Source: Peptoniphilaceae bacterium (lineage in GTDB: Bacteria; Bacillota; Clostridia; Tissierellales; Peptoniphilaceae). Taken from it: 64,000 nt of DNA. This document shows positions 26,501 through 36,111 of this stretch, one piece after another (position 1 is the first letter of the stretch; each line of letters begins with the position of its first letter). The translations under genes and the position numbers were made by a program. The stretch covers positions 1 to 64,000 of the forward strand of contig JASLJE010000001.1 of NCBI GenBank assembly GCA_030152565.1, written 5' to 3'. Below the pieces are notes generated by a model that had not been told where the DNA came from, made no database searches, and worked only from the letters and a program-made list of their open reading frames with translations.

Positions 26501-26876
26501 GCATTATACTTATTATTATATTAGAAATGCTTTTTTCCTAATGTTTGTAGAGGTCTTGTTGGTATTAATTTTTGCCAGTGATCCCTTGCCAAAGATCTTG
26601 GGTGTCTTTTTAGGAACCCTGGTCAGCAGTCTTTTTTTTAGGGTAATCTATTTAAACATAGTCAATATGTTGGAGAAACCTGAAAAAGAAGCCAAGAGAT
26701 ATATGAGGATGAATTACTTCTTTCGCTATATCATCTATGGGCTGATAATGGTCCTGGCTATCAAGGCAGATTACCTGGACTTACTTATGACAGTCCTAGG
26801 ACTTTTGTCAATTAAGTTTGTTATTTACCTGCAAAACTTTTGGGAGCTTATTAGGGAGAAGATTGATAATAAGTAG
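26490..26876 (+). CDS. atpI: ATP synthase subunit I-like membrane protein
   Basis: About 128 residues with four hydrophobic helices, fitting ATP synthase protein I, an assembly factor for the c ring. The start is uncertain: in-frame ATGs occur at 26460, 26475 and 26490; I choose 26490, which overlaps atpZ by 11 bases, because the family usually starts just before the first helix. None has a strong ribosome-binding site, so it may depend on coupling to atpZ. Confidence 0.65.
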   Translation: MKNKHYTYYYIRNAFFLMFVEVLLVLIFASDPLPKILGVFLGTLVSSLFFRVIYLNIVNMLEKPEKEAKRYMRMNYFFRYIIYGLIMVLAIKADYLDLLMTVLGLLSIKFVIYLQNFWELIREKIDNK

Positions 26877-26907
26877 TTCCTTTAAGTTATAGAGAAAGGA
26901 GTTTTAG

Positions 26908-27600
26908 ATGAATATTAGTATTTCATTTACCTTAAATGGTGTGGAACAAGAAATTCATCCAACTGTTATAACTACTCTTATAATAGTCTTATTTTTAAGC
27001 ATTATGGCAGTAGTTATAAATAAGAAATTAAAGAAAGTAGACTTTAGAGAAAATCCAAAGGGTTTACTCCTTATAGCTGAGATATTTGTCGAAAGCATAG
27101 AAAAGCTTACGACAGAAGTAATGGGTAAGAAGAACTTATACTTTGCACCCTATATTGGAACCCTGGCCATATTTTTAGCCTTTGCTAACCTGTCAGGACT
27201 ATTGGGCTTTGCCCCTCCAACATCAGACTATAACGTAACCTTGGCACTTTCCATCATGACCTTTGTAATGATTCATTACAATAATATTAAATTCAATGGA
27301 ATCAAGTCTTACTTAAAAGGATTTTTTGAACCATTACCATTGCTATTTCCCATCAACTTGTTGGGAGACATAGCCACCCCAGTATCCTTATCGTTTCGTT
27401 TGTTCGGTAACATACTAAGTGGGGTAATTATCATGAGTTTATTATACTCAGGACTATCAGCCATATCAGTATTTTTAATACCTTTTGTAGCCCCTGTTTT
27501 CCACGCCTACTTTGACGTGTTCTCAGGACTATTACAAACATTTATATTTATAATGCTTACAATGGTATTTGTAGCTGGTGCAATTGGCGAAGATGAATAA
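26908..27600 (+). CDS. atpB: F-type ATP synthase subunit a
   Basis: The stator channel of the membrane motor. The 230-residue protein has five to six helices and the essential arginine R164 in SLSFRLFGN, plus the conserved FSGLLQTFIF segment near the C-terminus. GAAAGGAG precedes the start. It follows atpI and precedes atpE in standard order. Confidence 0.95.
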   Translation: MNISISFTLNGVEQEIHPTVITTLIIVLFLSIMAVVINKKLKKVDFRENPKGLLLIAEIFVESIEKLTTEVMGKKNLYFAPYIGTLAIFLAFANLSGLLGFAPPTSDYNVTLALSIMTFVMIHYNNIKFNGIKSYLKGFFEPLPLLFPINLLGDIATPVSLSFRLFGNILSGVIIMSLLYSGLSAISVFLIPFVAPVFHAYFDVFSGLLQTFIFIMLTMVFVAGAIGEDE

Positions 27601-27626
27601 TTTTTAAAATTCGAAAGGAGAATATT

Positions 27627-27887
27627 ATGAACGGAATTTCAAGTGAAGCTTTTGTATTAGGAATGTCAGCTCTAGGAGCAGGTATCGCAATGATCGCAGG
27701 TTTAGGACCTGGTATCGGACAAGGTTTTGCCGCTGGTAAGGCAGTAGAAGCAGTAGGTAGACAACCAGAAGCAAAGAACGCTATAACTCAAACAATGTTA
27801 CTTGGACAAGCAGTAGCCGAAACAACTGGTATCTACAGTTTAGTTATCGCTTTAATCCTATTATTTGCTAAACCATTAATAGGCTAA
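27627..27887 (+). CDS. atpE: F-type ATP synthase subunit c, sodium-type
   Basis: An 86-residue hairpin of two membrane helices forming the rotor ring. The ion site reads Q32 (GIGQG), V63, E65, T66 and Y70 (VAETTGIY), with the same numbering as Ilyobacter tartaricus, whose sodium ring uses Q32, V63, E65, S66 and Y70. Only S66 is replaced, by threonine, which keeps the hydroxyl. This predicts sodium rather than proton coupling. Codon use is that of a highly expressed gene. Confidence 0.95.
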   Translation: MNGISSEAFVLGMSALGAGIAMIAGLGPGIGQGFAAGKAVEAVGRQPEAKNAITQTMLLGQAVAETTGIYSLVIALILLFAKPLIG

Positions 27888-27912
27888 TACTAATTAAAAA
27901 GGAGGGAAGAAA

Positions 27913-28422
27913 ATGGGAGATTTTAAAATTCTAATAAAGCCCGACTTTCTTAATTTTGGTATTCAAATTCTTGCAACACTAGTTTTATTCTTTATGTTAA
28001 GAAAATTCTTGTTTAAGCCTGTCCATGAAAATTTGGACAAGAGAAGAGCCTATATAGAAGGCAATATCTCAGATAGTGAAAAGGCTAAGGAAGAATCTGC
28101 CCTTTTAAAGGCTTCCTATGAGGAAAAACTTTTAGAGGCCAGAACTGAAGCCAGTGAAATTGTCGCCAATGCCAGAAAATCTGGAGAGGACTTAAAGGCC
28201 CAAGCCCTTATGGAATCTAAGGAAGAAGCCAAGAGAGTTTACGACAAGAACATGGAAGAGCTTAACAGGGAAAAACAAAATATAATGAAGAATATGAACG
28301 ACGAAATAGTTGATATAGCTCTTCTAGCAGCAGAAAAAGTCTTGGACGAAAAAGTTGACAAGAAGGCCAATGAAAAAATGGTAGCTTCTTTTATCGAAAA
28401 GATGGAGGCAGGAAATGAATAA
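27913..28422 (+). CDS. atpF: F-type ATP synthase subunit b
   Basis: Peripheral stalk subunit of 169 residues: one N-terminal membrane helix (about 15-33) and a long charged coiled coil, with the KPVHENLDKRR start typical of b subunits. AGGAGGGA precedes the start; the last eight bases overlap atpH. Confidence 0.93.
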   Translation: MGDFKILIKPDFLNFGIQILATLVLFFMLRKFLFKPVHENLDKRRAYIEGNISDSEKAKEESALLKASYEEKLLEARTEASEIVANARKSGEDLKAQALMESKEEAKRVYDKNMEELNREKQNIMKNMNDEIVDIALLAAEKVLDEKVDKKANEKMVASFIEKMEAGNE

Positions 28423-28954
28423 TCTTGCCGGATCAGTTTACGGAGAAGCCTTCTTCGAATTAGCTGTTGAAAAAAACAAGTTAGATATTTTCAAAAAAGA
28501 CTTGGAAGATGTGAAGGATGTCTTTGACGCCCATGAAGACTTGGTTGGACTTTTGGAAAACCCAAATGTGACCAAGGACGACAAGAAGAAAGTTATAGAT
28601 CAAATATTTGCTTCTTTAGACAAGGATTCTAGAAACCTACTTAAGGTTTTAATAGATAAGAATAGGATAAATATCTTTAGGGAAATTAAAAATGCCTATA
28701 TGGAAAGATTCTATAAGGAAAGACAAATATTGACTGGAGTGGTTTATACTACAGAACTATTAAGTCAGGAAGAATTAAAAAAATTAGAAGAAAGTTTAAG
28801 TAAGAAATACAATAAACAAGTTGAGCTTAAAAATGAAATAGATAAAAAATTGATCGCAGGATTATCTATAGCCATTGACGGTCAAATTATTGATGACAGC
28901 GTAAGGGCTAAATTAGATGGTCTTAGACGCTCACTTAAAACTGAAACGAGGTGA
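28415..28954 (+). CDS. atpH: F-type ATP synthase subunit delta
   Basis: Peripheral stalk cap of 179 residues. It shows the family pattern: YGEAFFELA start, LLENPNVTKDDKK in the helical domain and a C-terminal GLSIAIDGQIIDDSVRAKL segment. It overlaps atpF, and ends four bases before the atpA start. Confidence 0.93.
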   Translation: MNNLAGSVYGEAFFELAVEKNKLDIFKKDLEDVKDVFDAHEDLVGLLENPNVTKDDKKKVIDQIFASLDKDSRNLLKVLIDKNRINIFREIKNAYMERFYKERQILTGVVYTTELLSQEELKKLEESLSKKYNKQVELKNEIDKKLIAGLSIAIDGQIIDDSVRAKLDGLRRSLKTETR

Positions 28955-28958
28955 GTTT

Positions 28959-30464
28959 ATGAATTCAAAACCAGAAGAAATAAGCTCTATCATTAAACAA
29001 ATGATAGACAAATATGACGATAAAATTGATGCTGTCGACGTGGGTAGTATTATCGAAGTCGGAGACGGTATCGCTCGTGTATATGGTCTAGAAAACTGTA
29101 TGGCGGGAGAATTACTTGAATTTCCCAATGAAGTTTACGGTATAGCCCTAAACCTGGAAGCAGATAATATAGGTGCTGTATTATTGGGGGACGAAACCAA
29201 TCTTAAGGAAGGCGACATGGTTAAGAGAACCAAGAAAATCGCCCAAGTTCCAGTAGGGGACGCCCTTATAGGTAGGGTAGTAAACTCTTTAGGTCAGCCA
29301 ATAGATGGCAAGGGACCTATTAACACAGATAAATTTAGACCTGTAGAAGCTGAGGCTCCAGGAGTTATTGACAGACAGTCAGTAAATGAGCCCCTTCAAA
29401 CAGGAATTAAGGCAATAGACTCAATTATCCCTATAGGTAAGGGACAAAGGGAGCTTATCATAGGTGATAGGCAAACTGGTAAGACAGCCATTGCCATAGA
29501 TACAATTATCAACCAAAAGGGCCAAGACGTAATTTGCGTTTATGTTGCCATTGGTCAAAAGGCATCAACTGTTGCCCAAATTGTTGACGTATTAGAGAAA
29601 AAAGGAGCTATGGACTATACCATAGTTGTTTCTGAAACAGCCAGTCAATTGGCACCTTTACAATATATAGCGCCTTATTCAGGTGTTGCCATGGCTGAAG
29701 AGTTCATGTACCAAGGCAAGGACGTTTTGGTAGTATATGACGACTTGAGTAAGCATGCGGTTGCCTATAGATCCATGTCTCTATTACTTAGAAGACCACC
29801 AGGAAGAGAAGCCTATCCAGGAGACGTTTTCTACCTACACTCAAGACTACTTGAAAGAGCTGCTAAACTTAGTGATAAGTTGGGCGGAGGTAGTATTACA
29901 GCCCTACCTATAATTGAGACCTTGGCAGGCGATATATCAGCCTATATACCAACCAACGTTATCTCAATTACAGATGGACAAATATTCTTGGAAAGTGAAC
30001 TTTTCTTCTCAGGACAAAGACCAGCTGTTAACTCAGGTTTATCAGTATCCAGGGTTGGGGGAGCTGCCCAAATGCCTGCCATGAAAAAAGTATCAGGCGG
30101 TATTAAGCTAGAGCTTGCCCAATATAGGGAGTTGGTATCCTTCTCTCAATTTGGTTCTGAGCTTGATAAGGCTACAGCTGAAAGATTAAACCATGGACAA
30201 AGAATCATGGAAATCATGAAGCAAAGACAATACAATCCTATGCCGGTTGAAGAACAGGTTATGATTTTATATGCTGTTACCAAGAAGATGTTGGCGGATG
30301 TGGAAGTTGAAAGAATTAAGGACTTTGAAGTGAACTTTTTAGAATTTATGAGAAATAATTATCCTGAAGTGGGTAAGGCCATCAAGGAAGATCAAGTCCT
30401 TAGTGAAGAAAATGAAAAAATGTTAATAAATTCAATAAATGAATTTAAAAAGACATTTGCTTAA
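28959..30464 (+). CDS. atpA: F-type ATP synthase subunit alpha
   Basis: Non-catalytic nucleotide-binding subunit of F1, 501 residues from the ATG at 28959, which has GAGGTG ahead. The P-loop is GDRQTGKT and the conserved alpha/beta signature region (PAVNSGLSVSRVGG) is present. An in-frame upstream start inside atpH is rejected. Confidence 0.97.
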   Translation: MNSKPEEISSIIKQMIDKYDDKIDAVDVGSIIEVGDGIARVYGLENCMAGELLEFPNEVYGIALNLEADNIGAVLLGDETNLKEGDMVKRTKKIAQVPVGDALIGRVVNSLGQPIDGKGPINTDKFRPVEAEAPGVIDRQSVNEPLQTGIKAIDSIIPIGKGQRELIIGDRQTGKTAIAIDTIINQKGQDVICVYVAIGQKASTVAQIVDVLEKKGAMDYTIVVSETASQLAPLQYIAPYSGVAMAEEFMYQGKDVLVVYDDLSKHAVAYRSMSLLLRRPPGREAYPGDVFYLHSRLLERAAKLSDKLGGGSITALPIIETLAGDISAYIPTNVISITDGQIFLESELFFSGQRPAVNSGLSVSRVGGAAQMPAMKKVSGGIKLELAQYRELVSFSQFGSELDKATAERLNHGQRIMEIMKQRQYNPMPVEEQVMILYAVTKKMLADVEVERIKDFEVNFLEFMRNNYPEVGKAIKEDQVLSEENEKMLINSINEFKKTFA

Positions 30465-30482
30465 TAGAAAAGAGGTTTTGAA

Positions 30483-31343
30483 ATGGCTCAAAACATGAAA
30501 GATATAAAAAGAAGAATTGGTAGTGTTGGTAGTATTATGCAAATTACCAATGCTATGGAGCTGGTTTCATCCGCAAAACTAAGAAAAGCAAGAACACGCC
30601 TGGAAAAGACTAGGCCATATTATGAAACTGTATATGAAAACATCAATGAGATCCTATCCTTGACCAAGGGAGTTAACTCTCCACTTTTGGACAGAAGGGA
30701 AATAAAAACCAGGGCTATCTTGGTTTTAGCCAGTGATAGGGGCCTTGCTGGTGGCTATAATATAAATGTGGTCAAAGAGGCGGAAAAAATCATAAACAAC
30801 AACGACAATGTAGAAAATATTATTTATACAACAGGTACTAGGGCAGTAGATGCCTTAAGAAAGACTGGATGTAGATTAAATGAAGATTTTACATCAGTAG
30901 GAGAAGAGCCTTCTAGTGAAGATGCCAGCAGGATAGGTGACCACTTGGCCAACCTATACAAGGACAAAAAGATAGATGAGGTTTTAGTGGTTTACACTAA
31001 GTTTAACTCAGTGATGAACTTGGAACCTCAAGTTTTACAACTTCTTCCAGCTACAGGGTTTGACCAGGTAGAAGGAGGAGCTAGTACTCTATTGGAATTT
31101 GAACCTTCACCATCAGTTGTCCTAACCCAAATGGTTAGACAATATACCAATGTGACTATTTACGGATGTCTTCTTGAAGCATCTGCCAGTGAGCAGGCTT
31201 CTAGAAGAACAGCCATGGAAAATGCCACATCCAATGGGGAAGAGTTATTAGATGAACTAGAGCTTCTATACAATAGGGCAAGACAGGCATCTATCACTCA
31301 AGAAATATCAGAGATAGTCGGCGGAGCCGAAGCTCTTAAATAA
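30483..31343 (+). CDS. atpG: F-type ATP synthase subunit gamma
   Basis: Central shaft subunit, 286 residues. N-terminal KRRIGSVGSIMQITNAME and the C-terminal RQASITQEISEIVGGAEAL coiled-coil helix are the family's two conserved ends. AGAGG lies ahead of the start. Confidence 0.96.
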   Translation: MAQNMKDIKRRIGSVGSIMQITNAMELVSSAKLRKARTRLEKTRPYYETVYENINEILSLTKGVNSPLLDRREIKTRAILVLASDRGLAGGYNINVVKEAEKIINNNDNVENIIYTTGTRAVDALRKTGCRLNEDFTSVGEEPSSEDASRIGDHLANLYKDKKIDEVLVVYTKFNSVMNLEPQVLQLLPATGFDQVEGGASTLLEFEPSPSVVLTQMVRQYTNVTIYGCLLEASASEQASRRTAMENATSNGEELLDELELLYNRARQASITQEISEIVGGAEALK

Positions 31344-31361
31344 CAAAAAGGAGTGATTTAA

Positions 31362-32762
31362 ATGGCGGATAGAAACGAAGGAATAGTAATTCAGGTCATA
31401 GGACCTGTTTTAGATATAAAGTTTGCCCCAGGTAAATTACCTAACTTATTAAATGCTATTGAAATAGTAAAGGACGATAGAAAAATCGTCGCAGAAGTTT
31501 CCCAACATATAGGAGACGATACTGTAAGATGTATCTCCATGTCATCCACAGATGGTTTGACTAGGGGACAGGTGGCTATAGATACAGGCCATCCTATTTC
31601 AGTACCAGTAGGTAACAATACCTTGGGAAGATTATTTAACGTTTTAGGAGAGACTATAGATGAGGCAGGACCAGTTAAAAAATCTGATCTATCACCTATC
31701 CATAGGATGCCTCCTAAATTCGAAGACCAACAAACAGCAACTGAGATTTTTGAAACAGGAATCAAGGTAATAGACCTTATAGCCCCTTATGCCAAGGGTG
31801 GTAAGATAGGTTTATTCGGAGGAGCTGGAGTTGGTAAAACAGTACTTATACAAGAGTTGATCAATAACATTGCCAAGGAACACGGTGGTTTATCAGTTTT
31901 TGCCGGAGTTGGGGAAAGAACTAGGGAAGGTAATGACCTTTACTATGAAATGAAAGACTCAGGAGTAATTGACAAGACTGCCCTAGTATTTGGACAGATG
32001 AATGAGCCACCAGGAGCAAGAATGAGAGTGGCCCTAACAGGCCTTACCATGGCAGAATACTTTAGGGACCAACAACAACAAGACGTTTTATTATTTATTG
32101 ATAACATCTTTAGGTTTACCCAAGCAGGTTCTGAAGTATCAGCCCTACTAGGAAGAATGCCTTCAGCAGTAGGTTACCAACCTACTCTTGCTACAGAAAT
32201 GGGACAATTACAAGAGAGAATTACCTCTACTAAAGGAGGTTCCATAACTTCTGTACAAGCTGTATATGTACCGGCAGATGACTTGACAGACCCAGCGCCT
32301 GCAACTACATTTGCCCACTTGGACGCTACAACCGTACTTTCCAGATCAATTTCTGAACTAGGTATCTACCCAGCAGTAGACCCTCTAGATTCAACATCTA
32401 GAATCCTAACAGAAGAAGTTGTTGGAGAAAGACACTATAGAGTTGCCAGAAGGGTTCAAGAAATACTACAAAGATATAAGGAATTACAAGATATTATTGC
32501 TATCTTAGGTATGGATGAATTATCTGAAGAAGATAAGATCACTGTAGCTAGGGCAAGAAGAATTCAAAGATTCTTGTCACAACCATTTAGTGTTGCTGAA
32601 CAGTTTACTGGTATGGAAGGTAAGTATGTACCTATAGCAGAAACTATTAGAGGCTTTGAAGAAATCTTAGACGGTAAGCATGATGACTTGCCAGAAGCGG
32701 CATTTTTATTCGTAGGTACTATAGACGAAGCGGTGGAAAAAGCTAAGAGCATGAAAGAATAG
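31362..32762 (+). CDS. atpD: F-type ATP synthase subunit beta
   Basis: Catalytic subunit, 466 residues. P-loop GGAGVGKT, catalytic glutamate in GVGERTREGND, and the DELSEEDK (DELSEED) regulatory motif near residue 385 that touches the epsilon subunit. AAAAGGAG precedes the start. Confidence 0.98.
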   Translation: MADRNEGIVIQVIGPVLDIKFAPGKLPNLLNAIEIVKDDRKIVAEVSQHIGDDTVRCISMSSTDGLTRGQVAIDTGHPISVPVGNNTLGRLFNVLGETIDEAGPVKKSDLSPIHRMPPKFEDQQTATEIFETGIKVIDLIAPYAKGGKIGLFGGAGVGKTVLIQELINNIAKEHGGLSVFAGVGERTREGNDLYYEMKDSGVIDKTALVFGQMNEPPGARMRVALTGLTMAEYFRDQQQQDVLLFIDNIFRFTQAGSEVSALLGRMPSAVGYQPTLATEMGQLQERITSTKGGSITSVQAVYVPADDLTDPAPATTFAHLDATTVLSRSISELGIYPAVDPLDSTSRILTEEVVGERHYRVARRVQEILQRYKELQDIIAILGMDELSEEDKITVARARRIQRFLSQPFSVAEQFTGMEGKYVPIAETIRGFEEILDGKHDDLPEAAFLFVGTIDEAVEKAKSMKE

Positions 32763-32772
32763 GAGTCCTATT

Positions 32773-33165
32773 ATGAGCTTAAAATTAAAAATAGTTACTC
32801 CAGACAGGGTCTTTTTCGACGGTGATATAGACATGCTAATCGCCAGGGGAATAGAGGGAGACTTTGCGGTTATGAAGGGACATACGCCCTTTGTAACAGT
32901 TTTAGACATAAGAAAACTACAAATTAAACAAGGGGATAAAAAAAGGGAGGCTGCCATAGCTGGCGGCTACCTGGATGTTAGAAATGACCAAATTGTAATC
33001 ATGTCAGACGCCTGTGAATGGGTGGATGAAATAGACTACAATAGGGCTTTAGAGGCTAAAGAAAGAGCTGAGAAGAGACTTAGATCAGGTTCTGAAATAG
33101 ACACTGTAAGAGCTGAAATAGCCCTTAAGAAGGCCATGAATAGACTGTCCTTATCCAAGAAATAA
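32773..33165 (+). CDS. atpC: F-type ATP synthase subunit epsilon
   Basis: Regulatory shaft subunit, 130 residues: an N-terminal beta sandwich (1-85, with GDFAVMKGHTPFVT) and a C-terminal helical hairpin that can inhibit ATP hydrolysis. Last gene of the operon, followed at once by a terminator. Confidence 0.95.
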   Translation: MSLKLKIVTPDRVFFDGDIDMLIARGIEGDFAVMKGHTPFVTVLDIRKLQIKQGDKKREAAIAGGYLDVRNDQIVIMSDACEWVDEIDYNRALEAKERAEKRLRSGSEIDTVRAEIALKKAMNRLSLSKK

Positions 33166-33167
33166 AG

Positions 33168-33191
33168 AAAAGCCTCCTAGGAGGCTTTTTT
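33168..33191. terminator. Terminator after the atp operon
   Basis: A near-perfect palindrome AAAAGCCTCC / GAGGCTTTTT with TAG at the centre and a T run on both strands, placed between convergent genes. Confidence 0.9.
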
Positions 33192-33533
33192 CTATGGGTT
33201 AAAAGGACAGTAACCAACTGGCAGGTTAAACTGATAAATCCCATAGGCAATTATTAAGACAGCTAAAACAATATCTAAGATAAGTGAGGAAAGATTAATC
33301 TTTTCTTCTTTAAGCTTGGATATCCTATATTCTAAAAAGGCAGACAGGGCTAGTAGGCCACCAGCAAAGACTGTAAGTAGAACATAGCCCTTGGGATGGA
33401 AGTTAAGAAAGCCTGTCAAATCTATGAGAAAGACCTGTTTTAAGATGAAAAGTATTGCAAAAAGCAGGGCTAGAGCATAGAAAAGATTATTAAGCTTCTT
33501 AAGCCTGTCAATTTTTTCCTTGTTTTTTTCCAT
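33192..33533 (-). CDS. Small membrane protein, unknown function
   Basis: About 113 residues with three hydrophobic helices (roughly 16-34, 43-63, 80-100). The start at 33533 follows GGAGG by eight bases; the in-frame start five codons upstream overlaps that site. It is the only minus-strand gene between the atp operon and rpsT. I do not recognise a family. Confidence 0.65.
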   Translation of the reverse strand: MEKNKEKIDRLKKLNNLFYALALLFAILFILKQVFLIDLTGFLNFHPKGYVLLTVFAGGLLALSAFLEYRISKLKEEKINLSSLILDIVLAVLIIAYGIYQFNLPVGYCPFNP

Positions 33534-33613
33534 GAAATATACCTCCATTTACTATATAATATAAGTAATACTTACCCAATATTAGAATATTAGAAACAAG
33601 TAAAGGATAAAAG

Positions 33614-34642
33614 ATGGACTATATAGACTTACTGAAAAAAATAGATGACAAGACCATAAAAAACATTAACTTAATTCACGTCAAGGAGCCCTATCTTTAT
33701 GACCTTTTGATAGATAGCCTGAAAAAAAGCCTGATGGATGATGGCTTTCTAGACTTTAACTTTAACCAGTTTGACTTTGAAAAGGCCGACCAGGAGGACG
33801 TGATAGCGGCCATTGAAACCCTGCCCATGTTTTCTGACAAAAAAATTGTCATACTGGAAAATATAGGTCTGGAAAGGGATAAGCTGTCCAAGAACAAGGA
33901 CTTTCTAGATGGACTAGAAAATCTCTTTCAAGACTTTAACCCGTCCACAGTCCTACTTATGACCTATAGGTCGGAAAAACTTTTCAAGGGCAAGTTTGTC
34001 AAACAGGTGGTAAAGTATGGAGACCTGGTTGATGTGGAAAGACTAAATAGGGTCCAGTTGGGAAACTTTATCCAAAAGGCCTTTGGGAAAAACAAGATGA
34101 AAATAGACAAGGGGCTGGCTGATTTTATAGGCCAGAAGACCTCCTACTTGGAAAGGGATTCAGTAAAGACACTTTACGATGTGGAAAATGAACTTCTTAA
34201 GCTGATAAATAACCTGGGAACCAGGCCTCTTACCAGGGAAGAGATAGAATACACCATGATAGAAAACTTTGATGAAAATATCTTTCATCTTTTAGATGCT
34301 ATCAGCGAAAAAAATACCAGCCAGGCCCTGGAACTTTACCGGGGCATGCTAAGGGCCAATTATGACCCTTTTAGGATCTACTATATGGTCCTAAGGCAGA
34401 TTAGAAACTTGATTATGGTAAGAGATAGCCAGAGAAGAAAACTATCCAAGCAAACAGCCATGAAGTATATAGGCATGTCCAGCTTTGAATACGATAAGCT
34501 GGCCAGATATACTAGGGCCTTTAAATTTAGCCAGTTGGAAGATCTTCACGGCTACTCTTATGAGATAGAAAAAAACATAAAAACCTCCAGGGGGGACATG
34601 GACATTTTACTGGAACTATTAATTGTTAAGATGGCCAGTTAG
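33614..34642 (+). CDS. holA: DNA polymerase III subunit delta
   Basis: Clamp-loader subunit that opens the sliding clamp, 342 residues. The N-terminal AAA-like domain lacks an ATP site, as is normal for delta; features such as ILENIGLERDK, the middle lid region and the helical C-terminal collar domain (LRQIRNLIMVRDSQRR) fit. Its place just before rpsT is conserved in Firmicutes. Confidence 0.92.
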   Translation: MDYIDLLKKIDDKTIKNINLIHVKEPYLYDLLIDSLKKSLMDDGFLDFNFNQFDFEKADQEDVIAAIETLPMFSDKKIVILENIGLERDKLSKNKDFLDGLENLFQDFNPSTVLLMTYRSEKLFKGKFVKQVVKYGDLVDVERLNRVQLGNFIQKAFGKNKMKIDKGLADFIGQKTSYLERDSVKTLYDVENELLKLINNLGTRPLTREEIEYTMIENFDENIFHLLDAISEKNTSQALELYRGMLRANYDPFRIYYMVLRQIRNLIMVRDSQRRKLSKQTAMKYIGMSSFEYDKLARYTRAFKFSQLEDLHGYSYEIEKNIKTSRGDMDILLELLIVKMAS

Positions 34643-34650
34643 GAGAGAAG

Positions 34651-35097
34651 ATGAGAAATTATTTAGTACCATTATTATTTGTGATTTTGGCCTGGGGACC
34701 AATAAGACACTTGGGCCAGTTAAAGATGAGGGCAACTACTACCAAGGGGGAAAAAATAACCATATTAATAGGCGGTATAGTATTTTTCTTTATTAGTTAC
34801 TACTATGGCCAGGCCTGGTATCACTATTTGACAGCCCTTCTAGGTTTTATAGACGTGATTTTAATGCAGATGGCTGAGGGGATTATGGAAGATGGACTCT
34901 TGGTAAACTACAGGTACCAAAGACTTATAAGGTGGGAGGCCATAGACAAGGTAAGAGTGGAAAGAACCGACTACCTAAGGCTTACTATTATAGGAGACTA
35001 TTTAGATCAAAGACTTTATTTTAAGCTGGAAGATGAGGCTGGAGTTCTAGCCTACTTGGAAGAAAAACTAGGGAAAAAGAAGATAGAAATAAAATAG
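34651..35097 (+). CDS. Membrane protein with a PH-like C-terminal domain
   Basis: A 148-residue protein with an N-terminal membrane segment, two more helices (about 35-52 and 55-75) and a soluble end (about 80-148, GLLVNYRYQRLIRWEAIDKV) that looks like the PH-like domain seen in other small membrane proteins. AGGAGAG precedes the start. It lies eight bases after holA. Function unknown. Confidence 0.6.
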   Translation: MRNYLVPLLFVILAWGPIRHLGQLKMRATTTKGEKITILIGGIVFFFISYYYGQAWYHYLTALLGFIDVILMQMAEGIMEDGLLVNYRYQRLIRWEAIDKVRVERTDYLRLTIIGDYLDQRLYFKLEDEAGVLAYLEEKLGKKKIEIK

Positions 35098-35106
35098 TTT
35101 AAAAAA

Positions 35107-35139
35107 ATAAAAACTTCAATCTAAATTGAAGTTTTTTTT
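35107..35139. terminator. Bidirectional terminator between the membrane protein gene and rpsT
   Basis: AAACTTCAAT / ATTGAAGTTT stem with CTAA loop, T run on plus and A run upstream giving a T run on minus. Confidence 0.9.
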
Positions 35140-35140
35140 C

Positions 35141-35410
35141 TTATGCAGCTTCTGCTTCATTTAATCTTTTTTGTAATTGACTAACTTTTCTTGAGGCAGC
35201 ATTTGGATGTATTACATTTGCAAGTGATGCTCTTTTTAATTTTTTGTCAATTAATTTTAAGGTTTCTTTAGCTTCCTCAACGTTGTTGTTTTCTAAAGCT
35301 AAGTCAAATTTCTTAATTAAGGTTTTAATTTCGCTCTTTTTACTTTTATTGTTTAATGTTTGTCTTTCAGTAACATCAATTCTCTTTATAGCAGATTTAA
35401 TATTTGCCAT
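35141..35410 (-). CDS. rpsT: Ribosomal protein S20
   Basis: An 89-residue 30S subunit protein, rich in lysine, starting MANIKSAIKRI and containing the conserved KGVIHKNAAxRKxSRL-like segment (NVIHPNAASRKVSQL, about 64-78). AGGAGGTGA precedes the start. It is encoded opposite to its neighbours, as in many Firmicutes. Confidence 0.97.
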   Translation of the reverse strand: MANIKSAIKRIDVTERQTLNNKSKKSEIKTLIKKFDLALENNNVEEAKETLKLIDKKLKRASLANVIHPNAASRKVSQLQKRLNEAEAA

Positions 35411-35519
35411 TTCTTCACCTCCTCAAGTATTGTCTAATTGAATTAATAACAACAGTAATTGTATCACCTTTCGGTCATAAAATCAAGACTTGATAAACAT
35501 TTATTATTAAAATTAATTA

Positions 35520-35528
35520 TGATATAAT
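35520..35528 (+). promoter_or_regulatory. Extended -10 for the signal peptidase genes
   Basis: TGATATAAT 29 bp before the first signal peptidase gene. Confidence 0.5.
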
Positions 35529-35557
35529 AGTACAGATAATAAGTATAGGAGTTTGGC

Positions 35558-36106
35558 ATGGATGAAAATAAAAAGAAACAAAGTGACGAAGTAGAAATGG
35601 GAGCCATGGATTGGTTAAAGGCCTTTATATTTGCCCTAATCCTGTCTCTTTTGATCAAAAACTATGTCTTTGAACCAACCAAGGTTTCCGGTAGTTCTAT
35701 GGCTGAGACCTTGCATGACAATGATAGGCTAATAGTGAGTAAGATCAGTCTAAAGTTTAAAGAACTCAAAAGAGGGGATATAGTCATTATGAAGTATGAT
35801 GAAAATGATGACTATGTAAAAAGGATTGTAGGTATGCCTGGCGAAGTTGTTCAAGTTATTGACGGCGGGGTATATATAAATGGAGAATTATTTGAAGAAG
35901 AATATATAAATACTGATTACACGGAAAATATCATAGGCTTTGAATGGAAGTTGGAAGCCGATGAATACTTTTTAATGGGAGATAATAGGCTGCCTGGTAA
36001 GAGTAAGGATTCCAGGGACTTTGGCCCAGTCAAGGTGGACAGGATCATAGGCAAGGCAGTATTTAGATTTTACCCATTTGGTGAATCCTTTGGAGGACTT
36101 TATTAA
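35558..36106 (+). CDS. lepB: Signal peptidase I, copy 1
   Basis: Membrane-anchored serine protease that removes signal peptides, 182 residues. One N-terminal helix (about 18-36), then catalytic S47 in SGSSM and general base K88 in YVKRIVG, with the MGDNR box near 150. The two signal peptidase genes take the place usually held by the spore genes gpr and spoIIP in this neighbourhood. Confidence 0.94.
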   Translation: MDENKKKQSDEVEMGAMDWLKAFIFALILSLLIKNYVFEPTKVSGSSMAETLHDNDRLIVSKISLKFKELKRGDIVIMKYDENDDYVKRIVGMPGEVVQVIDGGVYINGELFEEEYINTDYTENIIGFEWKLEADEYFLMGDNRLPGKSKDSRDFGPVKVDRIIGKAVFRFYPFGESFGGLY

Positions 36107-36111
36107 ATAAA

